Notes: generated from the sequence alone by a model not told the origin. A stretch of 64,000 bases of DNA from Glandiceps talaboti (GCF_964340395.1 NC_135554.1:17917592-17981591); one strand, 5' to 3'. Positions 1-12,190 are shown, counted from the first letter of the stretch. Numbers and translations: made by a program.

Positions 1-55
1 TCAGAGTGATGATAAAGAAATCATCAAGATGACTCTGAGACTGATAGATTTGATA

Positions 56-345
56 TAGCATTGCCGCTGAAATAACACCCATCAGAGTTCAATGAAAATG
101 TTAAGAAAAAGGAATTGGTCAATCAGGTACAAACCCAGATGGTCAACGAAAGTTTTGTAAACTCGTGATAGAGAACTTTTATGACAAATGGAGAATTGGA
201 AATAGCATTGACACTGAAATAGTGCTAAGCACCAATGAAAATGTTAAGATGAAAAATTGGCCAATCAGATAATACTAACCCAGATGGTTGAAAGAAAAGA
301 ATTGGCCAATCATATATTACTCCAGGTGGTCAGAGAGATGTCCTA
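56..345. repeat. Two-copy tandem repeat, unit about 147 bp
   Basis: The segment starting at 56 (TAGCATTGCCGCTGAAAT) recurs at 203 (TAGCATTGACACTGAAAT). Both copies continue through AATGAAAATGTTAAG and a CCAGATGGT motif. A plus-strand frame from 257 stays open to 499 and reads a short repeated Leu/Gln-rich peptide, but it starts at TTG and shows no splice context, so I do not call it a gene. It could be a relic of a coding repeat. Confidence 0.6.
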
Positions 346-499
346 CTCTTTACAGGTATTGCAGCAAGCTGTCATAAAGTGTAAGGACACTCCTGTCAGA
401 CTCAGTGGTCAGCCTGGCAAACATCAGACTAGACCACATGTGACAGGAGAGCTAGACACTATACTGAAAAAAAAGACACTGCAAATGCATACGTATTGA

Positions 500-2570
500 T
501 ATAAACTTACAAATAAATCAGATTGTCTTCAAGTCAAAACTAACTGGCTGGATATGTGATTATGCTCCCCTTAGTTACTGTCATGCCTATAATGGTAACC
601 ATTTCAAACTGGGAATCAGTTTGGAAAATGTATGATAGTTACCCAGAGTAACAAAATATACGACAGTGACCCCTGTAGCAAAATATACAATAATGACCCA
701 GTGTAGCAGTGTCACCGATCCAGGTAGTAAACAATCTAAGTAAGAACTGGTAGATAATCAGAGATTATTTTCAAATTGTTTTGTTTTGCTGTTTTATAAC
801 TGCATATTTCTAATCAGTGCACCCCAGGGTAATAAATATTTCCTCAAAAAGTTGGTATCAGCATGTATAATGGATATGCACAATGGTTAGTATATGTAGT
901 GTCAGCCATGGTGAACTCTCAGTGAAGTATAGAGGCAGGGTGCTGTACGAACTATACAGAGGAAAACTTTTCTTTCTTTTTAAGAAGTTTCATATTGGGT
1001 ACAACTATAGCCTGAAAGATCCAGATGTTGTTTCTGTTTTTTTTTTTGCAATATGCTTAACAGTAAGTTACATACAAAGTGAACCAAGAACTGGATCTTT
1101 GAGACAAGTACAATCAGAGAAATACTTTAGAAACATGTTTGTTTTCATACCTTCCCATTTGTTTGAAGGATTTCTGTAGTACTAGTTGTATAGAGAGTCT
1201 AAAATATTATTAAAAACGAGGCTTCCAGATACTCTAAAATAAAAGATTTTTTTTTCACACAAAGTGTGTATGAGTACTTTGTAAGCTAAATCACATAGGA
1301 TATGTTGTTGTTGTTGTTGTTGTTGTTTGATTGTTTGCTTGTTTGCTTGTTTGCTTGTTGTGTTTGTTTTTGTAAACATTACTAAGCCTGGGGCCCTGTG
1401 ATCTATTGAGTTGTCCCGCTGTTGATAACAAATAAAACTCAAATGCTAAAAAGACATGAGAAAATTTACTCCAGACGGGTTTCTATTTAAATTTTAAAGA
1501 GATATGATGAAGTAGAAGACAGAAAATTCAGGATGGGCAGATCATGAGAGGGCATGGTTGTATTACATGTATCTACAGTCACGGCAACTTTCTATAGTGT
1601 CATAAACTAGAAGCAAAATCTCTGGACATATACATGTGCTACCTCATTCTTGCACAGTAATGGAAGTGTCATTTCTAAGTGCAAACACCTGGTGCTGACG
1701 GTAATTTTTGAATATTCGTAAATACCAAATAAGTCTGCTTTCACAAAAAATTGTTGGGGGGGGGGGGGGGATTTGTGGGGGGTACTTGAAAACATATGCA
1801 TAGGGTATCTGAAAATATAATGTGGGTCATATGGGGTACCTGAAAAATGAATTGACTTCATGACTCCTCATACATGGGAAACTTAACCTTTTTATAGTTG
1901 GTCAGCCTTTTTCAACAATAACAACAACAAAAACACCAAAGTTGTTAACAAATTAATACATGTAACAACAATTGAATGATTTTAAAATCCTTCAAATCGC
2001 ACATACGAAATAATACATCAATGTCAGAGTTGAATGGTACTTGTGTTTTTTGGTCCAAAAAATACCAGTATCTTAAATGTGTAGAAAGTTGAGCGTATCC
2101 AGGACCAGAATCACTGTAAATTAGCCATTTCCTCTGCTATGTGCAAAAATCAGTTTCAGTAAACATGTCAAAATGCATTTAGAGCAAAAACTCTCCGATT
2201 CCAATGATTGCATGCACTATCACAACACAAGGAATATATTTCATATTCATCAGCTCTTTCCATCACACAGCTTTTACTAAATGGTATACTGATATGCTAT
2301 ACCTTATTGCATGCTTCAAATTTCCATTTCCACTTTACTGAAAATATTTCTGAAAATCCTTCCATTGTCCTAAGTGATAGTGTTTATTTTTTTAGTGTTT
2401 TTTTACTCCAGGTCTGAACTGTTACATGTAATATAATTATGTGCCATCTGCCTTTGGTTGACCCTCTGTACTTATCGACTTTTACTTTAGTGTGTTAAAC
2501 TTATGTTATCAGTACCATTGCCTTGGGTTTTGTGTATCTACTTCTACAAAGTACAGTGAATAAAATAACT
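500..2570. other. Intergenic stretch, no gene seen
   Basis: No supported exon. It holds a GTT run near 1302-1326, a GTTT-type run near 1327-1360 and a long G run near 1752-1770. The last lies in a short G-rich motif whose neighbourhood (CTTTCACAAAAA) resembles, in inverse orientation, the sequence after the C run near 2770. Confidence 0.5.
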
Positions 2571-2571
2571 A

Positions 2572-2697
2572 ACTATGTATGTATGTATGTATGTATGTAT
2601 GTATGTATGTATGTATGTATGTATGTGTGTGTGTGTGTCTGTCTGTATGTATGTATGTATGTATGTATGTATGTATGTATGTATGTATGTATGTATC
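2572..2697. repeat. (TATG)n microsatellite
   Basis: Near-perfect TATG repeats, broken in the middle by a short TGTGTG/TCTG segment. The open frames across it on both strands are low-complexity artefacts. A C run follows at about 2769-2784. Confidence 0.95.
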
Positions 2698-3022
2698 CAG
2701 TGCTGCCTCACAACTTCAAAATTTTGGGCTATGGCATGGCATGGGGTTTGACAAAAATTCTCCCGAACCCCCCCCCCCCCCCCCAACAAGTTTTTGTGAA
2801 AGCACCCTAACGCCATTATTTTGTAGCATGACCATCCTTTAATAGAATATTAGCTCACAAGTGGCTGATTAAAAGGTATTTGCTGACTTTTCGCTACTGA
2901 TTCATAGTTGGACCTATATCTTGTCGGGCGAGAGAAGTGCGCCCTCCCTCGCTGTCCTCAAAAAATGATCAACCTAGTGGGTAAATAATTATAAGATTTG
3001 TCATTGAGTTGGGTGGTCTAAA

Positions 3023-3043
3023 ATGGCTGCCAGGGAAAAGTGA
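3023..3043 (+). promoter_or_regulatory. Possible uORF / YY1-like site upstream of the zinc-finger gene
   Basis: AAAATGGCTGCC at 3020-3031 matches the YY1-type consensus often found near animal promoters. The same ATG would open a six-codon upstream frame (MAAREK, stop 3041-3043) in front of the main start at 3171. Whether it lies in the mRNA leader is not shown by the sequence. Confidence 0.3.
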
Positions 3044-3170
3044 AATTGATGCGGAATTTGTAATTCTCATCGAAAAAATTGATATTTTGTCCATTTACGT
3101 CTGTATTCTGAGCGTGGCACATACGTTCTTGAGGTCTTCGTGGTTACTGGGGAATTATTTCTCCGAAAAC

Positions 3171-4316
3171 ATGGATGTACCCTCCCTTTTCACCTGTGAT
3201 ATATGTCCGAAAACGTTTCGTACAAAACAGACGCTGCTTCGCCATGTCAGAATACACAAGTACGGTAAGCAGTTTCGTTGCTGCTATTGTGAGAAATCGT
3301 ACACCAGGCGATATCTGTTAACAGATCACAAGGTACGTTGTCATGGAGTTGAAAAGGCACCTCAGGTTCCAATCTGGCTGCCAAAAACCAAAGCTAATGT
3401 TATCAAACGAAAATACTTCCGACCTAGTGCTGCCTCACAACTCCAAATGTTTTGTCCAGACAGAAGTATTGGGCAGAACAACGACAATGGAGAAGACGTC
3501 TACCCTGGCGAAACATCTCCGCAGGTTATCCAAGAAGACACGCCCAGCATGATAATTTCGAACGTACAGTCGCTAAGCGAGCCACCTATATTACAGGGAC
3601 CGGGAGCAAGTCGACGAAATATTGAAACAGTAGCGGATGTAGATACAAAATCTTCACAAGGTCACGAACTTGAAAGCAATGGCATGTCATCTGCTACATA
3701 CCTTGTACACGAATTTCACGACCAAAATGTAGATCACCAAGACAACAACTGTGATATGCCGCATCCAGTTTCCATGGAGATGGTCAACATCCAGAGTGAT
3801 CACCATAGAGACAGTAATCACAGTAACAGAGATAGAGCCAAGGCAAGCAATTACCAACATAGTACAGAGACTGGTGCTGATGCCATGTCTACGACAGACA
3901 CTGAGGAATGTAGTAAACTAGAACGACTTCTCACTGAAAGCTTCTCATCAAATCAAACCAGTGCGAACACTGAAAGAGATTCACCAGGGCGAGTCAGTAC
4001 GGCGAGTTCTGTAACAGATGCAAAAATACACATACATGTACCTACAGTACCAAGACACACCCAGACATCACCTAGAGCCTCAAGTGATAAAGATATCTCA
4101 TCACAACAACAACATGGTGCCAACTGTCAGGGAGGCTGTATTACAACAAAATGGTCATGTGACTTCTGTGGGATACACTTCACAGATCAAGTGCTGTATT
4201 TCCTTCACTCTGGCTTTCATGCCCGAAACAACCCATTTCAGTGCAATAGCTGTGGTCATACAAGTCAGAATAAGTATGAATTCAACACACATATTTATAG
4301 TCAAAAACACTATTGA
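3171..4316 (+). CDS. C2H2 zinc-finger protein with Ikaros-type C-terminal fingers (381 aa, single exon)
   Basis: Probably a nuclear DNA-binding transcription factor. Two classical fingers lie at the N-terminus: C9/C12/H25/H29 and C37/C40/H53/H58. A long Ser/Thr/His/Asp-rich linker without fingers follows (about residues 65-325). Two more fingers sit at the very C-terminus (about 330-350 and 358-380). The C-terminal pair, with motifs such as DQVLYFLHSGFH and SQNKYEFNTHI, closely resembles the dimerisation fingers of the Ikaros family (IKZF1-5) and, more distantly, Hunchback. Ikaros proteins use this pair to homo- and heterodimerise. The start at 3171 is the first in-frame ATG, in good context (A at -3, G at +4); the frame upstream is open to 3009 but has only a TTG there. 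Vertebrate relatives are multi-exon with three or four N-terminal fingers, so a single exon with two is unusual. Family assignment is firm for the C-terminal fingers; orthology to a named IKZF gene is not. Confidence 0.85.
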   Translation: MDVPSLFTCDICPKTFRTKQTLLRHVRIHKYGKQFRCCYCEKSYTRRYLLTDHKVRCHGVEKAPQVPIWLPKTKANVIKRKYFRPSAASQLQMFCPDRSIGQNNDNGEDVYPGETSPQVIQEDTPSMIISNVQSLSEPPILQGPGASRRNIETVADVDTKSSQGHELESNGMSSATYLVHEFHDQNVDHQDNNCDMPHPVSMEMVNIQSDHHRDSNHSNRDRAKASNYQHSTETGADAMSTTDTEECSKLERLLTESFSSNQTSANTERDSPGRVSTASSVTDAKIHIHVPTVPRHTQTSPRASSDKDISSQQQHGANCQGGCITTKWSCDFCGIHFTDQVLYFLHSGFHARNNPFQCNSCGHTSQNKYEFNTHIYSQKHY

Positions 4317-4360
4317 AATATAAGAATGACTGAATACTACTCACATTTATCATCAAAAAT

Positions 4361-4755
4361 AGTGCAATCCCATGTTTCCTGTATACAACTCATTCATAGC
4401 ATTGATCGCATATAAAATCAATATATCATGCAATGATGATATTGGGCTAATTGTCAGATATTCAGAGAGTGTAGACTTGATTTGCATATCAGTCAATAAA
4501 ATTTTCATACTTAGTTTGGTAGGAACCAGATTACAACTTGAATGATGTCATAGTCAATATTGTTGCCATCGTGTTTCCTGAACTCATTGTAGCTTTGATT
4601 GTATATAAAATCAATATATCATGTAACAATGATATTGGGCTAATTCTCATATTCAGAGGGTGTATACCTGATTTGCATATCTGTTGATGAAATTTGCATA
4701 CTAAGTCCATGCTAAATATGGTAGGAACCAGAATACAGCTTGAATGATAGTCAAC
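4361..4755 (+). repeat. Tandem duplication in the 3' UTR of the zinc-finger gene
   Basis: Two diverged copies of about 195 bp lie head to tail (about 4361-4558 and 4559-4755). Both contain TATAAAATCAATATATCATG, GATATTGGGCTAATT, TGATTTGCATATC and GGTAGGAACCAGA in the same order. The first copy carries the AATAAA at 4495-4500; the second has lost it. Confidence 0.8.
4495..4500 (+). terminator. Candidate polyadenylation signal of the zinc-finger gene
   Basis: AATAAA about 180 bases after the stop codon. It is the first canonical signal downstream on this strand. Confidence 0.5.
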
Positions 4756-6146
4756 ATATTTATTATATATGAGCCTTCCTTGCGATAGACATGATGTGAA
4801 CCAAAGTTTTGGTAGACAGAAACTAATATATTTTCATTGCTGTGTTTAAATGTATCACATATTCTGTGGAACACAGAGTAGAATGAATTTGTTATTATAT
4901 GATGTTTATAAAATGTATACAGATTTCCATGGTGTTTATACTTCTACAAACTTGAACTTGAAATTGTAATCAGTTTAGACAGCAAAAGTCTTGTTAGCAC
5001 TGATCACTTCTCAAGTGTGGAGAAAGATTTAGAGAGTGAATGTTGAGTCTTTCAGTCTACAATCAATTCTACTGAAAGGAACATATACGATTAACATAAT
5101 CACCCAGGTACTTTCATATTATATGTTATCAGTTTCTGTTGGTCTGTAAGAAGTGTTCAAAAGACCTAGAAGTTTCTGTTTTCATTGTACGATAAAAGTG
5201 TTCATCAGCACACACAAATGCAAGTTGTTATTAATATTATGTACGTGATTGTTTTGTATTTTTGTCAGGTTTACCTTGAAGAAACTTATCCATATTTAAC
5301 ATATTTCTAAGTTATATAGGGAAAGATATGTTGTATACGTCTTTATGAACTCCTGTATCAGGTATAAATATCTGTTCTTTATTTCAGACCTATTGTTAGG
5401 TATAATATTATATTATATATGTATATAAAGTTTTTGTGATGTGATACCTATTGTTTTAGAATGTATGATACATCGTGTCATTCCACCCTCACTGGCCGTG
5501 TGAGGGCGCCCCATCACAATGCATCTCACAGACAACAGTTTCAATGAATATTCAGAAAGAGTAAATGTATCCATGTCAATATTCGCACAAAAGTGAGATT
5601 TTGTTTTTACTGTAATTATGATAACAATTTTGGGATCAAAACATAAATATTGATAAAACTTTTGCCTTCAGCAGCACATGTGAGCTGAACTAGAATAAGA
5701 GAGTAATAGTGTGCTTGATAACAAAGTATGGAGCCCAATATGTACAATCTACACAATGGCATTTGGAAGCGGCTTTTAGCCAGGAACTCAGATAAGTAAA
5801 ATGCTAACGAAACAGAATCGGCGCATGTTAACACTTAATTTTTTACATCAGTCAGAGTGCATGTATAATTATACCAGTTTAATGTTTATTCATGTCACTG
5901 ACAACCACAACTAAACATTTGAATCATCTCAGTAACCATGATAATAATGCTACTTGTGAAAACCTCAGAAAACATCAAACCCGTTCTCCAACCTTAGAAT
6001 AAGATTTAGAAAAGTTTGGAGAATAGGGAAAAGCAAAAACACCTTGAAACCCTCTAGGCATACAAATGTACAGATAGGGTTCTATTTATGGATCTTTTTG
6101 TCAGTTCTACTGTACTGATAGCTATCCGAGTTATTCTCTAGCATAA
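4756..6146. other. Intergenic stretch, no gene seen
   Basis: AT-rich, with no recognisable exon or long tandem repeat. Short palindromes only, for example around the GGCC near 5495. Confidence 0.5.
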
Positions 6147-6641
6147 AGGGGAACGACACTCCGAGAAATAGATGAGAAATAGATGTATTTTCATAAACTT
6201 TCGGTTGCGGAGAATCATTTCATGATTTCACATCATATTATAAATTTTGTGCAATTGCCAAGAAATACCAAATTGAAACTATTTCACCTCTATTGTTCTC
6301 ACACTGGTCCACCATTGCATCATGGCACTTACATGTAGCAGACATACATATGTATTAGATGCACACTGAATATTCATGACTCATGCATGCTTATTACCTT
6401 TAGATAAATAGTCATGATATGAATATTCGGTGTGCATCTAGTATGTATGCATATGTGTTTTTAAGTCCTATGAGGCAACTGGGGGGTCATTTGAGAGGTG
6501 AAAAAGAGTTACAGTTTGGTGTTTCTTAGCAATTTCACATTATGTATGTCACACTTTTTGTGATGTGAAATCATGAAATGACTCCAGAATCCACAGTTTA
6601 TAAAAAACACATCTATTTCCTGGAGTGGCATGCCCCTTGAA
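6147..6641. mobile_element. Fold-back (MITE-like) element, family A copy 1
   Basis: The left end (AAGGGGAACGACACTCCGAG, then AAATAGATG and CATTTCATGATTTCACATCA) is the inverse of the right end, which reads the same on the minus strand (AAGGGGCATGCCACTCCAGG and so on). The two arms also pair near the centre: ATGCACACTGAATATTCATGA around 6360 against the segment ending GAATATTCGGTGTGCAT near 6437. A related element lies at 19273-19640. No coding capacity. Confidence 0.75.
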
Positions 6642-6649
6642 ATGTAAAT

Positions 6650-8265
6650 GTAAAGCTGTTCTACCCTAAGCAGTGTACTGAAGGTAGGATGCCGGCATTT
6701 ATTTACTTTCAATGAAAGTGGTACCAGCAACAAAATCATGTAAATAAACTCTATTGTTAAGCAGTACAATGATATCAAATTATGTATTTCAAAAATGCAG
6801 GTAATTGTGACTGTAATACTGTTGATTGTGTCAGTACTATTACTTTGTACCAGTGGTGAGCACTGCCTATTAATGTAGGAATGATTTTTTTTTTAAATGA
6901 ACTATTTGCAGAAGTACATCCAGTCATTTATTACTGTTCAGTCTGCATTGACAAGACTTGCCTTCAGTAAAATTGAAACTGGATGGGCTCCACAAAACTC
7001 AACTCAAAAGATGTCAAAATTTCTGACTTACTTTTGCTCTGGTATTAAACTAAGCGTCATCGGGTCAGCATTGCTTTTCAAAGACAAATGATGTATTTGT
7101 AGTAGTACTTTAGCTTTGTACAAATTTAATAGCATAACTGCACTGTTCAACTTGTATGTATAGAACTATATTCAAGTAAAAACTGTAATTGTAAATGTCA
7201 TTGTGAGAGTGCATGTATAGTATACAGTCTTTGTTCATCAAATGTACATATTTCACATTTAGTGACTGGTTTATTTATTCTTTCATTTTCGTAACTATTT
7301 AGGAATGTACATGATCATCGGATATGATTAGTTTGGAATGAATGTTTTCCTTGTATTTTACCCTACACCATCTGACATAGTTGTTTGTACTTACATGCAG
7401 CATTGCAATGATATACGTGTACACCCATGAATTTGAAAATACATCTATATGTATTATGTATACGTCACAGCGTTCAATTGTATTAGTTTTGTACCAGTGC
7501 ATGTGTTTGTATGTCAATACCACTAAATATCAACTTGTGAAATGTATTATTTTTTTAAATTTGATACATGTAATATTACTACTTGCTGTCTTAGAATTAT
7601 TTAGAATAATCTAAAATATTTCCCCTCATCTCGTTGGCAACATCATGGATGTATTATTTACATCAACCCATTGTAACACATTCCTAGTGATACCGACAAG
7701 ATGTTGGTGAAAATTTGAGATTATTCGCAATCATTTTCTGACTGACATGTGAGTAACAATATTTTAACATAAATCCAGAGTCTTAAAATGTTCATTCTTG
7801 ACTATTTTAGGGGTACATATATTTGTATTGTTCATCACAGCATTTCATCTAATTGATGTATTGTTGTTTTCTTCTGTGACTTATATCATCTACTTTTATC
7901 ATATCTATTAATTGTATTGTCAAAATACAAAAAGAAAACCAGATGAAAACTTGATGGTTTCAAAAAAAGTCATTTCAAAGTTTCTCAAAATTTTGATGAA
8001 ATGCATATGTATCTAGAGGTTGTCACGATAAAACCATCAGGCGTGTGCTCCTTAATGCATAGGAGAACTTGCTTACCATTCAAAATATGATGTACAAACA
8101 GAGATATCCAAACTGTTCTCTTCTGTATAGAGGAATTTTCACATACTTGAGCATATTTTTACTGCAAACACCCCCCAAAAAATAACCTTCAGGGAACATG
8201 AGGGAGATGTGTTATAAATTAGGAGAGTTCTTTATAACAATGTACAGAAAGGTGTTGTGCATGGT
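6650..8265. other. Intergenic stretch, no gene seen
   Basis: No exon with coherent coding content on either strand, and no strong repeat. Short open frames here look like chance. Confidence 0.45.
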
Positions 8266-8275
8266 GTTATGTTGT

Positions 8276-8332
8276 TATGGCTACCACAGGCCACAACAGG
8301 CTACCATGGGCTACCACTGGCCACTACAGAAC
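8276..8332. repeat. Short minisatellite, unit about 11 bp
   Basis: Imperfect repeats of GGCTACCACNGG / GGCCACNACAG. The two overlapping open frames here are a by-product. Confidence 0.6.
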
Positions 8333-8519
8333 ACCACATATCAACGTAGCTCACTGCTTGAATTTAGGGGATTATTACATGTGGTGCTGTTTAGACATTC
8401 ACAGAAGTTGGGAGATTGCCACAAACAGCTGGTCTCAACTGATACTAGTATCATACACTCAAATACACTCTTCACCTTTTCTCACAAATTGCTCCTAGTA
8501 GTATTGAAATAGAGAAATA

Positions 8520-8795
8520 AAGTAAACAGTGACAAGAGAGAAAGAAAATTTTCTCATAAATTTAATAGTTCTTCAATTTGTGAAACAGAGAGTGGACATA
8601 AATGGTGACGAGACTGAGAGAAACCTTTCTGATAAATTGCTCCCTCTAGTGGTGAAATAGAGAATGAACATATAGATTATGAAGAGACAGAGAGAAACAC
8701 CTTTCAAAGTTCAATGCAGAGATTAAATAGAGACAGGTGAAGAGACAGAATGAAACCTTCCTTTCTGATAAATTGCTCCCTCTAGTGGTGAAGTA
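8520..8795. repeat. Degenerate tandem repeat with AAATTGCTCCCTCTAGTGGT
   Basis: CTGATAAATTGCTCCCTCTA recurs with about 135 bp spacing (near 8629 and 8764). Intervening GAGACAGAGAGAAAC-type motifs repeat at about 70 bp. Confidence 0.55.
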
Positions 8796-9341
8796 AAGCA
8801 GAGTAATATAAGTCGTCTTTATCAAATAAATAAATAATTAAATAAATAATGTTTATGTATATATTAGTGTTCATGTTTGGCCAGTAATTGTTCAGTTTGT
8901 CTGCTTCCATCTTCGTTTTTAGTGGTATTCCTGAGTATGTTGTTAAAGAAGAAACTATGTATATGTTTAAATATGCAAAAGTGTAATCAGAACTCATGAA
9001 TTAATTAGTGTGTTACATTCATACATTTATTATATCAGAAATCGTGAGTATAATTTGTTCTCATCAGAAAAGTGTTGTAAATAGCGTCTTGGATTCCACC
9101 CTGGGTTTACATGTAAAAGATAGAGTAATGAAATTCACATAATTTTGTTGTGTTTATTCACGTGGTGTAATCATTTTTTTCTTTCTTGAACCCCTTACTG
9201 TAATAAGCTGTACATTTAGAGAAAAAAATTGAAGATATGATTGTGTATCTGTAGACTTTCTGGTACTAGTTATCATGCCGCAATAAATGTACTTTACAGT
9301 CGACCAATTGCTGTCTTGTGTTTATTTTCAGTGATTCCAAA

Positions 9342-9372
9342 AAAAATTGTTATTATTATTATTATTATTATT
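9342..9372. repeat. (TTA)n microsatellite
   Basis: About ten TTA units followed by AT-rich sequence. Confidence 0.8.
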
Positions 9373-9668
9373 TAATTCTTAAAGAACGCACTACACATAC
9401 GTCTCAGTGCATTGTACACAACAAAGTAAAAAAAAAAACACAAAAAAACAACATAATTAATGTTCATGAAACAAAGGGAATTAAAATGCAGTCAATACTG
9501 ATAAAAAAGAGATCGAGGTAAGAACATATCAAAAATAGTCTAAGAGCAAAAAAAAAATTAAAACAGAAATTCATGTCCAATTACGAATGAGGTCGAATAT
9601 TAAAAGCCTTGGGAAAATATCATGAATGTACCTGTAAAATATGAGTTTAACAGAAATATTGCACAAAA

Positions 9669-9729
<61 letters not shown>
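9669..9729. repeat. (GTT)n microsatellite
   Basis: Uninterrupted GTT units over about 60 bases. Confidence 0.95.
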
Positions 9730-9859
9730 CAATGATCAACCATGATTCAGGATGTTAAAGTAGAAGTCTAGACAGTTATTTCTTTGACAAAAGTTTGTGG
9801 TAAATGGGATGTTATCACAAGAGCTTTAGCTGTAAAACCCCTGCAGAAAATCCCTCAAA

Positions 9860-9956
9860 ATGGCCGAACACATGTCAAGTATAGTTGGGCTTCTTTTAGA
9901 TAAGAATTCACAGATGGATAAGTTACCAAGTGCTATTTTATCACCCAAAACCTTAG
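9860..9956 (+). other. Possible orphan first coding exon
   Basis: An ATG in good context opens 32 codons, beginning MAEHMSSIVGLLLDK and ending SPKTL, up to a consensus donor (TTAG then GTGAGT). Composition and donor look like a genuine first exon. I could not find a following exon in a compatible phase before the NACHT-TPR gene, and I do not recognise the peptide. It could be a relic of a gene, or chance. Confidence 0.25.
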
Positions 9957-9959
9957 GTG

Positions 9960-12060
9960 AGTTATACCGGTAATTAATGCAATCGTACTGACGGCAGATC
10001 AGAAATAAGTATTACTAGACTTTTTCTCAGTAAGAGAGACAAATCATTAAATTCAGATAAATACAACGAAAATCATAAACCCTAATTAAAAACGTGGCCT
10101 GACAAAAACCTCATTAATATTACATTTTATCGTCTGGCTACTAGAAAAATCTTACCAACAGCGTTTCATGAATCGTCTGGCGTGACAAATATCTTTACCA
10201 ATATTGTTACACTTTCTTTGCCTAAGCTATATCTTCAAGGATCATCGCCAAATTTATACGTCCCTGGTAAACATACGGTTAGCGCGTTCTTTGATATTTT
10301 TCAGACAGTCAGTTGACAAAAATGTAACGACGGTAATTCAGTTCTTGTCGTGCCAGACGATAACATGTGAGGAAGACCAAAAAAATGTAGCGATGTTGTT
10401 CTTTATTGCACAAATACAAGTACACTTGAACTGTTTCTGTGACTCACAGACTTGACTAGTCCAGAAAGAACTGTTTCTATATGGTCCTCGCCAGATATAC
10501 TATCCCTTTGAAATATATATATATATATCTTTTTCTTTTCTTTTTTTACATGTTGAGTAACACAATTTAGTACCCACTGTTTAATCTAGCAAATAAGACA
10601 TTATCAGAAATCAAACAACTGAAGAAAAAGTGTGCAAAGTTAACAAAAATATAGGTAGGGACTTGTTTGCATTGTAAGTTGATACTCTGCACAAATGTCA
10701 CTGATCCACTTCTGGATCTTTTTCTGAGAATTCTGCTTATAGATGCTAGTGATTCAAACAATTTTCTCTTTTTAAAAACAACTTCATTTTTTTACTGGCC
10801 AGAAATACGATAGTCTAGTTCCTATAAGGTATCGTTACGGATTTACACCTCCACTCACAGTATAGTCAAAGTCGTTACTCTGGAAGTCCTGAGATGCATG
10901 AGATTCATCCACGCCACCCACACAGTCGATAACATCATGTCTTTGTTAATCAACCACAAAATTCTAACCAATAACACAGCCCCTCATAAAAGTTAGTGTT
11001 TATTGGGGCAGTTATGTAATGTCCAAATATGGTATATTTGTCAGTTCTTATACACTGTTTACATCACTATAGTTGGGGTTCATGCCTGATCATGATTGGA
11101 TGAACAACGTTTTGTGCTGATTGAGGGACTTTGACTAGACGGGGTTTAGTTAGAAACCACATTGGCATCCAGACTAGAAATACCACGGATTCACCGTTTC
11201 ACACAGTATTAGTAAGTTGATAACTAAGTCTGAACATGCCATTCGTTTTATGTAGCTATGAAATCAAACACGTGTACGTCATAGTGTATTTCTGTACTGT
11301 GATCAATTGCATACATGTAAGACAAGAAATTGGAATGGCAAACACAGAAATGATAAAGGTTGAATGAAATTTCGTCAGAGGATTGTCAAGCTTGTGATTT
11401 TACAGATTAGGGAGCAGTCATAACATACGGTCTGGGGGTCGGAGGGATTAAGGACTCACTCGAAAAGTCCACATATACAAGGGGGAGGGCATTGAAAATG
11501 GAGGGGTGGCATACAAAATTAGTTTGTCTTGAGTAAATTTGCTATTTCCATCACAGTAACTCTAAATCGTTTAAGCTTCCTATGCGAGTGAAATTTGCCA
11601 AGCGTCTACCCCCTATAGCACACTCCTCCATCCCTGTACAGCTGCTTCATGATATGGTATTTATTGTTAATGCTAAACCAGAGAATTGGCATTCACATTC
11701 ATTTTGACATTCAGTATAAGCACAATTTCGAGCAGTGCTTTAATTAACAACCAGTAGCCGGCAAAATTAGACAACTGTGAGAGCATCTTTATCTCTCTGG
11801 CTGGTCTAATATAATGAAGTCCAAGATCTGTGCTGTGTGTGACTGATTGTGAGGGCTGTTGTTGTCTATGCTTCTTATGACCCGACCGACGCTATACGAA
11901 CATTTATTCAATCTACTGAAATAAAAAAAGATGCCCTCTACGGCAGAATTAGAAAAACCCACAACTTCACTGATTCTACGATAACTCCCCCCCCCCCAAA
12001 CTCATTCGTGAATGAAACAAATTATCGTTAGTATTGCTGAAATTTGGGAAAGTTGGCTTC
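9960..12060. other. Intergenic stretch, no gene seen
   Basis: No supported exon. A short AT run sits near 10517, and the sequence is otherwise unremarkable. Confidence 0.4.
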
Positions 12061-12067
12061 ACCATGT

Positions 12068-12190
12068 TCAATAAGGCTGGGATCAGAATTTACGGCAGGG
12101 GGGCCTGGGGATAAATTGGGGGCTATGAAAAAAACGATGGCTCAAGTGGGCATGGAAATTCTGAGGGTCTGAAGGGGGCGGCGGCTGAAA
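12068..12190 (-). repeat. Dispersed G-rich repeat, inverse copy
   Basis: GGCTGGGATCAGAATTTACG followed by G runs and CCTGGGGATAAA is the reverse complement of the 3' part of the repeats at 13240-13400 and 55530-55622, which end in CAGTAAATTCTGACCCCAGC or a close variant. Confidence 0.6.

Noticed and set aside
257-499. 80-residue protein at the window start
   Set aside because: Starts at TTG, built on a tandem repeat, no splice sites, no family match.
2523-2842. Overlapping frames on both strands
   Set aside because: Products of the TATG repeat and the C run.
3009-3170. N-terminal extension of the zinc-finger protein to 435 residues
   Set aside because: The frame is open, but its first codon is TTG; the first in-frame ATG is at 3171 in good context.
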